The notes beneath the pieces were generated by a model, which was given only the letters and a program-made list of their open reading frames with translations, was not told the DNA's origin and ran no database searches. Both the position numbers and the translations under genes were made by a program. Shown piece after piece: positions 1 to 6,856 of a stretch of 40,706 bases of DNA (positions are counted from its first letter, which is position 1; each line of letters starts with the position of its first letter). Location: the NCBI GenBank assembly GCA_013141455.1, contig JABFQW010000024.1, positions 1 to 40,706 of the forward strand. Reading direction: 5' to 3'. This DNA comes from Bacteroidales bacterium (GTDB lineage: Bacteria; Bacteroidota; Bacteroidia; Bacteroidales; F082).

Positions 1-110
1 ATAAATATTATGTATATTAAAATGAAAAGAATTTTAAGATTCGGTATCATTATACTTTCTCTGACGTTATTGGAAGTATTTGGTTTCTTCTTTCATTTTT
101 ACTTGGTCTT

Positions 111-536
111 TTGTTTTTATTTGTTTCATTTCGGACATTTAACTTCGACAGGACGAATAGTTGGATGATACTTTTAGTCTCAATTGGACTAACCTTATTT
201 GGCTCATTTATGCTTATTACAGGTTTTTACAACCCAACGAAAGGAATCTTACAAATCGACAAGACTAAACAAATTCTAATAATTCGAGATTTATTAAAAA
301 CTGAAATTATTAAAAATGAATTAATAGCGAATGTGACTTACGAAATAAAAACACAGACAAGACCAAGAATGCTTTATTCAATGTTATCGTTAAGACTTCG
401 CGATGGCACTTATAAAGAGTGTTTTATTATTCGAAGTTCTACTACTATAGACACTGGAAGACAAGGGGAAAAGGAAATTCATTCGATTTCAAGAAAACTA
501 CGCGACATAATTTCAAAAGTAATTAAGCAGTACTAA
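111..536 (+). CDS. Small membrane protein with PH-like C-terminal region, 5' end probably frameshifted
   Basis: Function unknown. The readable frame opens at a TTG (111) and gives 141 residues: one or two hydrophobic segments in the first 45 residues, then a soluble, beta-rich half that resembles bacterial PH-like membrane-anchored domains (weak impression, no motif). The same frame is open upstream to a stop at 18-20 and reads as plausible protein (a charged stretch, then a transmembrane segment), but contains no ATG. An ATG at 22 lies one frame off. One extra A in the run at 25-28 would join it to this frame as MKKNFKIRYHYTF. The true gene is therefore probably about 22-536, with a one-base deletion or sequencing error near its start. 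Confidence 0.55.
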   Translation: MFLFVSFRTFNFDRTNSWMILLVSIGLTLFGSFMLITGFYNPTKGILQIDKTKQILIIRDLLKTEIIKNELIANVTYEIKTQTRPRMLYSMLSLRLRDGTYKECFIIRSSTTIDTGRQGEKEIHSISRKLRDIISKVIKQY

Positions 537-569
537 GTTTGATAAATAAAACCCGAAATTGTGAAACGA

Positions 570-641
570 ATTCATAAACAAATCAGTAAATCTGAACTTA
601 AATCGGAAGTCTTAGGATTTAGTAACTCACTGATTATGAAT
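570..641. repeat. Imperfect inverted repeat in the spacer before the MBL gene
   Basis: The left arm (about 570-592) contains ATTCATAA, AATCAGT and AAATC. The right arm (616-641) contains GATTT, ACTGATT and ATGAAT in the complementary order, separated by short bulges. The result is a long bulged hairpin in the 149-base gap between two genes. It could be a degenerate recombination site like the one at 1881-2004, or simply an AT-rich spacer hairpin. Nothing else is visible in this gap. Confidence 0.3.
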
Positions 642-685
642 GTTGAAATTTGACGTTAGTCAGAAGGCATAAAGAAAGACAGTAA

Positions 686-1474
686 ATGAAAATTAACATA
701 ACACATATTGACACAGCTTGTATTCTTTTAGAAATAAACGGATACAAGATACTTACTGACCCAACTCTCGACAATTCAGGTAGTTTATATCATCACGGTT
801 TTGGTTCAATGTCTCGTAAGACAGGAACACCTTCATTAAATCCTGACGAACTTTTTGATATTGACCTTGTATTATTAAGCCATCATCAACATAAAGACAA
901 CTTTGACATAAAAGGGAGAGAATTAGCATTGAAAGTTTCTAAAATTATTTCAACAAAGCAGGCAGAAAAAGTTTTGAAAAATGCTGTTGGTTTAGATAAC
1001 TGGGAAACTCATCAAATCTTAACCGACAAGTGTTCTAATTTAAGAATTACTGCTACACCTGCACAACATCGTCCTTGGTGGATACCAAAGTTTTTTTCGG
1101 GAAATGTTATCGGTTTTATCATTGAATTTGATGAGCAGAAAGACGGAGTAATTTATATTTCGGGAGACACTGTTTATTTTAATGGAATTGATGAAGTTGC
1201 ATCAAAGTATAAAATAGATATTGGTGTTTTCCACGTTGGCTCTGCACAATTTCGTTATTTAACAGGATTTGGACAATATACAATGGATAGTAAAGATTTG
1301 GTGAAGGCTGTAAAGGTATTAAACCCAAATGTAATTGTTCCAATTCATCACAATGGTTGGTCTCATTTTAAAGAAAGCGACAGATTATTATATCAAACAT
1401 TATCAGAAAATGAATTTACCAAAAAACAAACTACATTTTTAACATCAGGACAAAAAACGACAATTGGAAAATGA
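686..1474 (+). CDS. MBL-fold metal-dependent hydrolase (UlaG/NAPE-PLD-like)
   Basis: Predicted cytosolic metallo-beta-lactamase-fold hydrolase of 262 residues with no signal peptide; the substrate is unknown. Visible motifs are a family-like LTDP strand at residues 23-26, the metal-binding segment SHHQHKDN at 65-72, a GDT motif near residue 160 (third metal ligand), and PIHHNGW near residue 220. In the usual HxHxDH motif the last position is His; here the order is H67-x-H69-x-D71-N72, so the final His is Asn. That suggests altered metal binding or a subfamily trait. The stop overlaps the start of the next gene as ATGA, so the two are probably translated together. UlaG-type lactonases and NAPE-PLD-like phosphodiesterases are the nearest relatives I recognise; activity cannot be assigned. 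Confidence 0.8.
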   Translation: MKINITHIDTACILLEINGYKILTDPTLDNSGSLYHHGFGSMSRKTGTPSLNPDELFDIDLVLLSHHQHKDNFDIKGRELALKVSKIISTKQAEKVLKNAVGLDNWETHQILTDKCSNLRITATPAQHRPWWIPKFFSGNVIGFIIEFDEQKDGVIYISGDTVYFNGIDEVASKYKIDIGVFHVGSAQFRYLTGFGQYTMDSKDLVKAVKVLNPNVIVPIHHNGWSHFKESDRLLYQTLSENEFTKKQTTFLTSGQKTTIGK

Positions 1475-1863
1475 AAGACGTTGTAATTGGTTTAATAGTG
1501 AGCATTGCAGTTATTTTGATTTTAGAAATTTTCAAATTCTTTAATAAAAAAATAATTGCTGCTTTGACATTGGTAGGTATAGCCTTTATATATATCGGTT
1601 TTACTTGGCAACATATACCTGAATTAATAGTAGTGAGTATAAGTGTTTTGCTTTTTATGCTACTTTCATACTATGGATTTACAAAAAACTTTAAACTAAT
1701 TATTGTTGGACTTGTTTTGCACGGAATTTGGGATATAACCTTTCCTTTTTTTTCAAATGTAGTACCAAAGGGCTACGACATATTTTGTTTGACAATTGAT
1801 TTAATTCTTGCATTTTATTTTTATTTTTCAGATATAAAAACAGCAAAAAATAGTAACAGATGA
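1471..1863 (+). CDS. Small integral membrane protein, DUF6010-like
   Basis: A 130-residue protein with about four hydrophobic helices and very little soluble sequence, so an inner-membrane location is inferred. The pattern of an early Y-x-G-F helix, an LHGIWD motif before a loop, and a final helix after a VPKGYD segment resembles the DUF6010 family, whose function is not known. It begins inside the stop of the MBL hydrolase gene (ATGA overlap at 1471-1474), which suggests a two-gene translationally coupled unit. Its own stop is followed by an attC-like palindrome with no terminator. Codon use is AT-rich like its neighbours. Confidence 0.6.
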   Translation: MKDVVIGLIVSIAVILILEIFKFFNKKIIAALTLVGIAFIYIGFTWQHIPELIVVSISVLLFMLLSYYGFTKNFKLIIVGLVLHGIWDITFPFFSNVVPKGYDIFCLTIDLILAFYFYFSDIKTAKNSNR

Positions 1864-1880
1864 CATATTGCCCAGTCACC

Positions 1881-2004
1881 AACAGCACCTACCCAAAAGG
1901 CGGGGTTTCGTGTTTCAAAGACAGTTTTGTGGTTAATCAAACATTAGTTTTTCAAATCATGTTTTGTAGTAAAAGTCCCGCCCTTCGGGTAGCCGCGATA
2001 CGTT
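1881..2004. repeat. attC-like imperfect palindrome (possible integron recombination site)
   Basis: The site starts with AAC at 1881 and ends with GTT at 2002-2004. Between them lie complementary arms: CTACCC (1889-1894) with GGGTAG (1987-1992), and GCGGG (1900-1904) with CCCGC (1977-1981), interrupted by unpaired bases and closed by a loop of about 70 bases. Outer AAC/GTT boxes, bulged inner arms and a long variable loop are the architecture of integron attC sites. Here the site lies directly between two small same-strand genes, where a cassette boundary belongs. No integrase gene is present in the window, so the assignment is inferential. Confidence 0.5.
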
Positions 2005-2048
2005 TGCAATTGCTTAATAAAACGACAACTATTAATAATAGTGATAAA

Positions 2049-2462
2049 ATGAAAATTCATACTACCAATTATTCAAACACTTTTATTGAGATTGCTGACG
2101 ACTGCCCGGTAGCAAATGGGGAAATCCCACCAATAAAAGGTGATGCTAAAACTGTGGCGAATATTCAATTTGAATTAGTGAGTAAAAACCCATATAAGTT
2201 TACTTCAGATGATATATTCTTTCAGGTTTACGCGGACCGAAATGACCTGACAAGTAGCGAATACGATGAAGCAAGGCAGCAGTTTTTTTCAAAAGGCCAA
2301 CCTTGTTTCAGAGCTTCACCGTTGACAAAAAGATATGGATGGGGTGTTCATAGTGACAAAGAGGGGAAAATAGCTTTGTATGGTTGTGAAACAGCAGAAT
2401 ACGAAAAATTTTCAAATGACAGGTCGCTTAAAGTAATTAAAGCAATGAAATCGGGTAAATAG
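2049..2462 (+). CDS. DUF6157 family protein
   Basis: A protein of 137 residues with unknown function. The sequence reads like full-length DUF6157: it opens with MKIHTTNYSNTFIEIADDCP, has the ENPY/KNPYKFTSDD-type segment, then FSKGQPCFRASPL, YGWGVH and an LKVIKAMKS end. The frame is open further back to an ATG at 1860, but those 63 extra residues translate the attC-like palindrome and have no protein character. The ATG at 2049, where family similarity begins, is therefore chosen. It is a probable single-gene cassette: the palindrome precedes it, and a second possible site, interrupted by a small mobile element, follows it. Confidence 0.75.
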   Translation: MKIHTTNYSNTFIEIADDCPVANGEIPPIKGDAKTVANIQFELVSKNPYKFTSDDIFFQVYADRNDLTSSEYDEARQQFFSKGQPCFRASPLTKRYGWGVHSDKEGKIALYGCETAEYEKFSNDRSLKVIKAMKSGK

Positions 2463-2507
2463 ACAGGGATGAATATAGCAATGCCATGAAATCAAGTAAT
2501 ATTAATT

Positions 2508-2631
2508 CAATGTCGTTTAGTTAAGGGATTAATCATTAATAAAAGATTCATCTGCTATCCTTCGACTTCTTTCAGGATGACTGTCAGTCTGAGCGAAGTC
2601 GAAGACTGTTTTTCTTAACTAAACGACATTG
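2508..2631. mobile_element. 124-bp MITE-like element with 18-bp terminal inverted repeats and 10-bp target duplication
   Basis: The ends are perfect inverted repeats: CAATGTCGTTTAGTTAAG (2508-2525) and its complement (2614-2631). The flanking 10 bases, AATATTAATT, are duplicated exactly at 2498-2507 and 2632-2641, a clear target-site duplication. The interior has no coding capacity. It holds a palindrome-like pair: CCTTCGACTTC followed by GAGCGAAGTCGAAG. Duplications of this length are typical of IS4-superfamily transposition, so it is probably a non-autonomous relic mobilised in trans. A related element lies at 34962-35161. Confidence 0.85.
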
Positions 2632-2727
2632 AATATTAATTCCCAGACGGTGCATGGCCGTTGATGATAGTGGTAATTACTATCTACCCAATACAAGTAG
2701 ATACTAAGTGAATTTAAAACACAAATA

Positions 2728-3093
2728 ATGAATAAAATGAAATTAGCCAATAAACCGGAAGAGATCGCAGATTTTTTTGTTGACTACATTAACTCAGGCA
2801 ATATCGACGGGATTGTTTCTTTATACGAGGACAAAGCGGTTTTGATAATAAATGCTGAAAAGGTAATAGCAAATGGAAGAGATGAAATAAGAGCGTATTA
2901 CTCAAAATTATTAGCAAATAAACCGAAGTTCGAAAAAGGTGAACAAAGACCTGCCATACTGAATGGAGATATTGCATTGACTTCCACACGACTAATCAAC
3001 GGATTTGTAACAGCCGAAGTTGCCAGAAAACAAACGGACGGAAGTTGGCGTTGGTTTATTGACCAACCACGCATCGCAACAGAACAAATTTAG
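2728..3093 (+). CDS. SnoaL/NTF2-like (DUF4440-type) protein
   Basis: A 121-residue cystatin-like alpha+beta protein. Helices at residues 1-30 carry the pattern VDYINSGNIDGIVSLYEDKAV, typical of the NTF2/SnoaL superfamily, followed by a NGRDEIRAYY helix and a C-terminal sheet ending DGSWRWFIDQP. Members bind small hydrophobic ligands or act as isomerases or hydrolases, and nothing here fixes the ligand. It is full length for the family. It starts 23 bases before the SRPBCC gene on the same strand, so the two may be cotranscribed. A second in-frame ATG at 2737 is possible. Confidence 0.75.
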   Translation: MNKMKLANKPEEIADFFVDYINSGNIDGIVSLYEDKAVLIINAEKVIANGRDEIRAYYSKLLANKPKFEKGEQRPAILNGDIALTSTRLINGFVTAEVARKQTDGSWRWFIDQPRIATEQI

Positions 3094-3116
3094 AAGCCCA
3101 AAAAAACAAAAAAAAT

Positions 3117-3545
3117 ATGGCTGCAAACATATCAACAATACTAATAAATGCTACTCCTGACGCAGTTTGGGACGTCCTGACCAATCCTGAAAAAGTAAAA
3201 CTATGGCAATTCGGCAGCGACTTAATTACAAGCTGGGAAGTTGGAACTACCATTAAATTTGAAACAGAATGGAAAGGGCAAATTTTTAAACAATGGGGAA
3301 AGATTTTAGAAATCAAACAAAACGAGTTAATAAAATATAGTTTGTTTGCACCACTACCAGACCTTGAAGACAAACCCGAAAATTATTTTGTGATGAGTTA
3401 TGTTTTGACCGCCGAAAACGGTCAGACAAAACTTGAAATTATACAGGAAGATAACCGTCCAGATGCAGTTCAGGAAGAACCACAAGGCGAGGATAACCCG
3501 GTTTTGAAAATGTTGAAAGCGATTGCTGAATCAAACCTCAACTAA
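3117..3545 (+). CDS. SRPBCC (AHSA1/START-like) protein
   Basis: A 142-residue SRPBCC-fold protein, probably a small-ligand-binding cytosolic protein. It begins with the family signature of a beta strand followed by INATPDAVWDVLTNPEKVKLW, then a strand with EWKGQIFKQWGKI and a long C-terminal helix containing NPVLKMLKAIAE. This arrangement matches Activator-of-Hsp90-ATPase-homologue (AHSA1) type members, often annotated as polyketide-cyclase-like. The ligand and pathway are unknown. It is preceded by an A-rich spacer with no Shine-Dalgarno and sits 23 bases after the NTF2-like gene. Confidence 0.75.
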   Translation: MAANISTILINATPDAVWDVLTNPEKVKLWQFGSDLITSWEVGTTIKFETEWKGQIFKQWGKILEIKQNELIKYSLFAPLPDLEDKPENYFVMSYVLTAENGQTKLEIIQEDNRPDAVQEEPQGEDNPVLKMLKAIAESNLN

Positions 3546-3595
3546 GTTAACTGCAATACCAAGCATAAAAAATTGACATAACAAAATAGAAAAAT

Positions 3596-4045
3596 ATGAC
3601 AGGATTCAAAATCATAACCACCGACAAACAGGAAATCAGATTTGAATTTTATCTTGAGACTGCACCTGTGACATCAAAAGCGTTTGCTGACATTTTACCT
3701 TTCACAAGAACTTTTTATCATGCAAGGGTTTCCGGACAGGAAATCTGGATAGACAATGTTCCAAAGCTTGACATTATTCAGGAAAATGCATCAGTATTTA
3801 CAGAACCTGGAGAAGTGGTATTTGGTCCGGAAAAACCTGCCAGAACTAAAACTGCCAACTGCTTTGGAATATATTACGGTGAGGGTAAAGGGCTGGACGC
3901 TTGTAATATTTTTGCTAAAGTTATTGACGATGACAAACAAAAATTAGTTGATTTGGGAAATAGTATTTGGAAAAATGGCTCACAGGAATTGACAATTTCA
4001 TTATTCGACAGCGATGTAGTTAGACAACACTTGAACAGTATTTAA
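3596..4045 (+). CDS. DUF3830 family protein (cyclophilin-like fold)
   Basis: A 149-residue protein resembling the DUF3830 family. The N-terminal beta strands are followed by APVTSKAFADILPF, where family members have an AP-T segment with a following helix and LP. Next come a G-x-E-I-W-I segment, an Q-E-N-A segment, and the GEVVFGP strand characteristic of the family. The predicted fold is cyclophilin-like, but no peptidyl-prolyl isomerase activity can be claimed. It lies in the same-strand cassette-like run, 50 bases after the SRPBCC gene, with no terminator between them. Confidence 0.65.
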   Translation: MTGFKIITTDKQEIRFEFYLETAPVTSKAFADILPFTRTFYHARVSGQEIWIDNVPKLDIIQENASVFTEPGEVVFGPEKPARTKTANCFGIYYGEGKGLDACNIFAKVIDDDKQKLVDLGNSIWKNGSQELTISLFDSDVVRQHLNSI

Positions 4046-4068
4046 ATTACTTCAAAGTTTTTTTTTCG

Positions 4069-4076
4069 TAAATTTG
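4069..4076 (+). promoter_or_regulatory. -7 promoter box (TAAATTTG) for the HEPN/MNT pair
   Basis: TAAATTTG matches the Bacteroidota -7 consensus TAnnTTTG and lies 23 bases before the HEPN start codon. No convincing -33 TTG is seen at the expected distance. It suggests the pair has its own promoter. Confidence 0.4.
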
Positions 4077-4099
4077 GCTTATTATAATCATCAGGATTA

Positions 4100-4480
4100 A
4101 TGATTAATTTACAAAAACAGATTGATTATTGGATGAATGGCGCTGAGGATGATATTCTTACAGCAGATTTGTTGATTCAGAAAGAGCGAATTCTTCATGG
4201 ATTGTTTTTTTGTCATTTAGTAATTGAGAAAGCCATTAAAGCACATTATGTTAAAACAACGGGCGATATTGCTCCCCGCACACACAATCTGATTTATTTA
4301 GCTGAGAGTACCGGATTGACTTTCGATAATGAGACTCAAATATTTTTAGGGATATTAATGAAATATCAATTACAAGGTCGTTATCCTGATTATAATCCTG
4401 TTCTTCCTGATTTGATTACAGTATGTGAGTATTTTGATAAAACCAAAAACTTATTACAATGGCTAAAAATGAAGTTATAG
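4100..4480 (+). CDS. HEPN-domain protein of a HEPN/MNT (HepT/MntA-like) pair
   Basis: A 126-residue all-helical HEPN protein, PF05168-like. The helix with EDDILTADLLI (residues 16-26), the LHGLFFCHLVIEKAIKAH segment (32-49) and RTHNLIYL (60-67) are family hallmarks. HEPN partners of MNT proteins are usually RNase toxins with an Rx4-6H motif. Here the expected region reads QGRYPDYNP (residues 92-100) with no following His, so RNase activity is doubtful. The gene overlaps the nucleotidyltransferase gene by 22 bases, with the HEPN gene first, the usual order of the toxin-antitoxin module. Confidence 0.8.
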   Translation: MINLQKQIDYWMNGAEDDILTADLLIQKERILHGLFFCHLVIEKAIKAHYVKTTGDIAPRTHNLIYLAESTGLTFDNETQIFLGILMKYQLQGRYPDYNPVLPDLITVCEYFDKTKNLLQWLKMKL

Positions 4481-4770
4481 AGATTTTAAGAAAATATATT
4501 TACCTGTTACGGGCAGAAGGAATATTAATAGATAAGGCTTTTTTATATGGTAGTTATTTATCAAATACAGCTACAAGTGAAAGCGATATTGATTTAATGA
4601 TTGTTTTGGATAATGAAAATGATGACTATTTAGCAGGCAAAATTTGGAGCCTGACCCAAAAAATTAATACGAAAATTGAACCCTATTTGGTTGGAACAAA
4701 TCGTTTTTATAATAATGAAACATCTCCATTGATTGATTTAGTGAAAAGGACCGGGTTTGAAATCACTTAA
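4459..4770 (+). CDS. Minimal nucleotidyltransferase (MNT/MntA-like antitoxin)
   Basis: A 103-residue nucleotidyltransferase-fold protein. The catalytic motif is intact: G31-S32, exactly ten residues, then D43-x-D45 (GSx10DxD), as in MntA antitoxins that AMPylate their HEPN partner. The gene begins 22 bases inside the HEPN gene, implying coupled translation and fixed stoichiometry. It is followed by a stem-loop separating it from the convergent transporter gene. Whether this pair is a living toxin-antitoxin module is uncertain because the HEPN partner lacks the canonical His. Confidence 0.8.
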   Translation: MAKNEVIEILRKYIYLLRAEGILIDKAFLYGSYLSNTATSESDIDLMIVLDNENDDYLAGKIWSLTQKINTKIEPYLVGTNRFYNNETSPLIDLVKRTGFEIT

Positions 4771-4818
4771 ATAAAAAACTTTTGGCAATCATTAAGGTTT
4801 CATATTGTTAGAACCCGG

Positions 4819-4861
4819 AGTGCCAATCATCCGGAGCCCGGAATGAAGTTCTGGTGGCACT
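4819..4861. terminator. Possible bidirectional terminator between convergent genes
   Basis: AGTGCCA (4819-4825) pairs with TGGCACT (4855-4861), with inner CCGG-rich segments that can also pair. It lies between the MNT gene (plus strand) and the CDF transporter gene (minus strand). There is no strong T-run, so efficiency is uncertain. The AT-rich accessory block appears to end here. Confidence 0.4.
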
Positions 4862-4895
4862 ATACTTCATACCCTTTAATCACCTTACTAAGTAT

Positions 4896-5801
4896 CTATT
4901 CGAAATCTGGTTCAAAAAACACCCATCTGATCGCCGGGTTCGATTTTTTAAGTTCTGCTTCGCATGTATTAATATTGGTTATCAATTGGTTGGCAGATTC
5001 GACATTTGTCATTTTTGCTTTTAAGGCAATCATAATCTGAGGTCCTAATTGCAACGTGATCAAATTGAGGACTTTGTCAATTTCAGGTCTTGCTTCAAGA
5101 AATAAAATGATCGATTCACGTGTTTCGTTATCCGTACTTTGCCCAATCAGCAGGCTTTTTATTTTAATACCAAGAAAAATGGAAACGATAACTAACAAAA
5201 CACCGATCCCGATACTTCCGATCGCATCAAATACAGGATCTCCGGTAATAACTGACAGAACAACCGAAAAAAGTGCAAATAGCAATCCCAATAATGCGGC
5301 AATATCTTCACCCAAAACAACAATCAATTCGCTTTGACGACTGTTTTTAAACCAGTTCCAAAGCGATTCTTTACGCCTGAGTTTATTTATCTGTGTTACG
5401 CAGCCATACAAGGAGGCGAATTCAAGTACAAGACTTACCGAAAGTACAATGATAGCAATGGTTGGATTCGTCAATCCTTCGTGCGATTCCAGCTTATGGA
5501 TGCCTTCATAAATGGAGAACAAACCGCCCATACTAAACAGGATGAGGGCAACGATAAATGACCAGAAATAGATTTCCATACCATAACCCATCGGGTGTTC
5601 CTGATCCGGGTTTTTGGCAGATGATTTTAAACCAAGAAACAAAAGTCCCTGATTTCCGCAATCGGCAAAGGAATGGATCGATTCGGCCAACATGGCTCCC
5701 GAACCCGTTATTATTGCAGCAATGGTTTTAATAATGGCAATGCCAAGGTTTGCCGACAACGCAAAAAAAATTGATTTTATGGATGCATTCTGATGTGACA
5801 T
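4896..5801 (-). CDS. Cation diffusion facilitator (CDF) family transporter
   Basis: A 301-residue inner-membrane cation/proton antiporter, most likely exporting Zn2+ or a similar divalent metal. About six hydrophobic helices are followed by a short cytoplasmic domain (from about residue 230). The first metal-site half reads H43-S-F-A-D47-C-G-N50 in helix 2, the conserved HSxxDxxN motif. The second half is E-D-I-A-A (near residue 165) instead of the common HxxxD. That combination is found in the SLC30A9 (ZnT9)-like branch, so metal specificity should not be assumed. It is downstream of the acyltransferase gene on the same strand with a 36-base gap and probably shares its promoter. Confidence 0.85.
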   Translation of the reverse strand: MSHQNASIKSIFFALSANLGIAIIKTIAAIITGSGAMLAESIHSFADCGNQGLLFLGLKSSAKNPDQEHPMGYGMEIYFWSFIVALILFSMGGLFSIYEGIHKLESHEGLTNPTIAIIVLSVSLVLEFASLYGCVTQINKLRRKESLWNWFKNSRQSELIVVLGEDIAALLGLLFALFSVVLSVITGDPVFDAIGSIGIGVLLVIVSIFLGIKIKSLLIGQSTDNETRESIILFLEARPEIDKVLNLITLQLGPQIMIALKAKMTNVESANQLITNINTCEAELKKSNPAIRWVFFEPDFE

Positions 5802-5837
5802 GAAATGGCTGATTTAGTTATCTGTAAAAAAAACCTT

Positions 5838-6659
5838 CTAAGAAATTGATTTGTTATCTCTGAGTGAATACACATGACCCCGCATGTATTGTGCCCACTG
5901 CTGATGCGTCGATGAAGTGTCAAATTTTTTATATGACACAGGTTTCCCAATCCTGACCCTGATCGTTTTGTTTTTTTTATTGAAGAATTCGTGGGGCAGG
6001 AGAGAGAGCTCCAGATTGGTTTTGATAAACAAAATACGCCGTATCATGTTGACAGCATAAAACAGGTTTGAATTCCGGCCATAAAAATAAAAAGGGACGA
6101 TATCGCGCTGCGATGATATTGCTTTCGTAATAAAACTCTTCTGCCAGTCGGTGTCCCTGACTTTCCAATGTATCAGCCGCGACACTTTACCAGCCGGAAA
6201 ATGGGTTATCGGCAGATCTGAATTGTAAATTTTATTTAAGGCCAGTATGCTTTCTTTTGAACTGCTTCCATAAACATTTACACTGGCAATATAAGGACGA
6301 AGATTGGGGATAAACATGAAAGCATCATTACCAATAGCCCTGAAAGTGCCATATTTATCACAAACAGTTTTGGTCAGTACCAATCCGTCAACCACCCCAA
6401 AAGGATGGTTCGATGCGAAAAAACATCTGCTGTTTTCAGGCAGGTTCTCTATCCCTTCAATTTCGAGGGTCAGATTGAGCCTTTCAATAACCTTATTATG
6501 AAAATCAACTCCTTCGCTGTCTTTGAATTCTTCAAGAATTTGATTGAGTTCATTTTGATGGATAATTTTTTTCAAAATGCTAACAATAAACGAGGGCAAA
6601 CCAACAAGTATTTTCGACTTACTCTCTTTCAATGAAACATCTATATCAATATAATTCAT
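5838..6659 (-). CDS. Lysophospholipid acyltransferase (PlsC/OlsA-like)
   Basis: A membrane-associated acyltransferase of 273 residues in the PlsC superfamily. The catalytic motif is N84-H85-P-F-G-V-V-D91, an HX5D variant of the usual HX4D, followed by a FPAGKVSR segment that acts as the glycerol-phosphate or lyso-lipid binding motif. The HPFG-x-x-DG form is typical of the ornithine-lipid/hemolysin-associated branch (OlsA/OlsF-like). Ornithine lipid synthesis is therefore a reasonable alternative to phosphatidic acid synthesis. It is the first gene of a two-gene minus-strand unit with the CDF transporter. It reads divergently from cca. Confidence 0.8.
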   Translation of the reverse strand: MNYIDIDVSLKESKSKILVGLPSFIVSILKKIIHQNELNQILEEFKDSEGVDFHNKVIERLNLTLEIEGIENLPENSRCFFASNHPFGVVDGLVLTKTVCDKYGTFRAIGNDAFMFIPNLRPYIASVNVYGSSSKESILALNKIYNSDLPITHFPAGKVSRLIHWKVRDTDWQKSFITKAISSQRDIVPFYFYGRNSNLFYAVNMIRRILFIKTNLELSLLPHEFFNKKNKTIRVRIGKPVSYKKFDTSSTHQQWAQYMRGHVYSLRDNKSIS

Positions 6660-6707
6660 AATCCATCAGGCATTTGAGGTAATTAAACAGCTTTACTTAC
6701 CCAGTCG

Positions 6708-6715
6708 CAAATATA
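6708..6715 (-). promoter_or_regulatory. -7 promoter box for the acyltransferase/CDF unit
   Basis: On the minus strand this reads TATATTTG, matching TAnnTTTG, about 49 bases before the acyltransferase start codon. No clear -33 element is visible. Confidence 0.4.
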
Positions 6716-6841
6716 TCGCATAATTCATTTAGCCCGACTTTTTATGATTCGCATATCTTTACCATGCTGGTTTTTTATTCATCACGTATTCGTTTGTTGG
6801 ATCCGGCGAACACGTCAATACCGGAAATCAACGGATTTTGG

Positions 6842-6849
6842 TACTTTTG
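6842..6849 (+). promoter_or_regulatory. -7 promoter box that places cca as a leaderless or near-leaderless gene
   Basis: TACTTTTG matches the -7 consensus and ends 7 bases before the ATG at 6857, so transcription should begin at or next to that codon. This supports 6857 as the cca start over the longer frame beginning at 6764. Confidence 0.5.
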
Positions 6850-6856
6850 CAGTTGT

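Noticed and set aside
1860-2048. 63-residue N-terminal extension of the DUF6157 frame
   Set aside because: It translates the attC-like palindrome and has no protein-like conservation; family similarity begins exactly at ATG 2049.
4843-5040. 65-residue plus-strand open frame at the end of the CDF gene
   Set aside because: It is an antisense shadow of the transporter coding sequence and has no start context or family resemblance.
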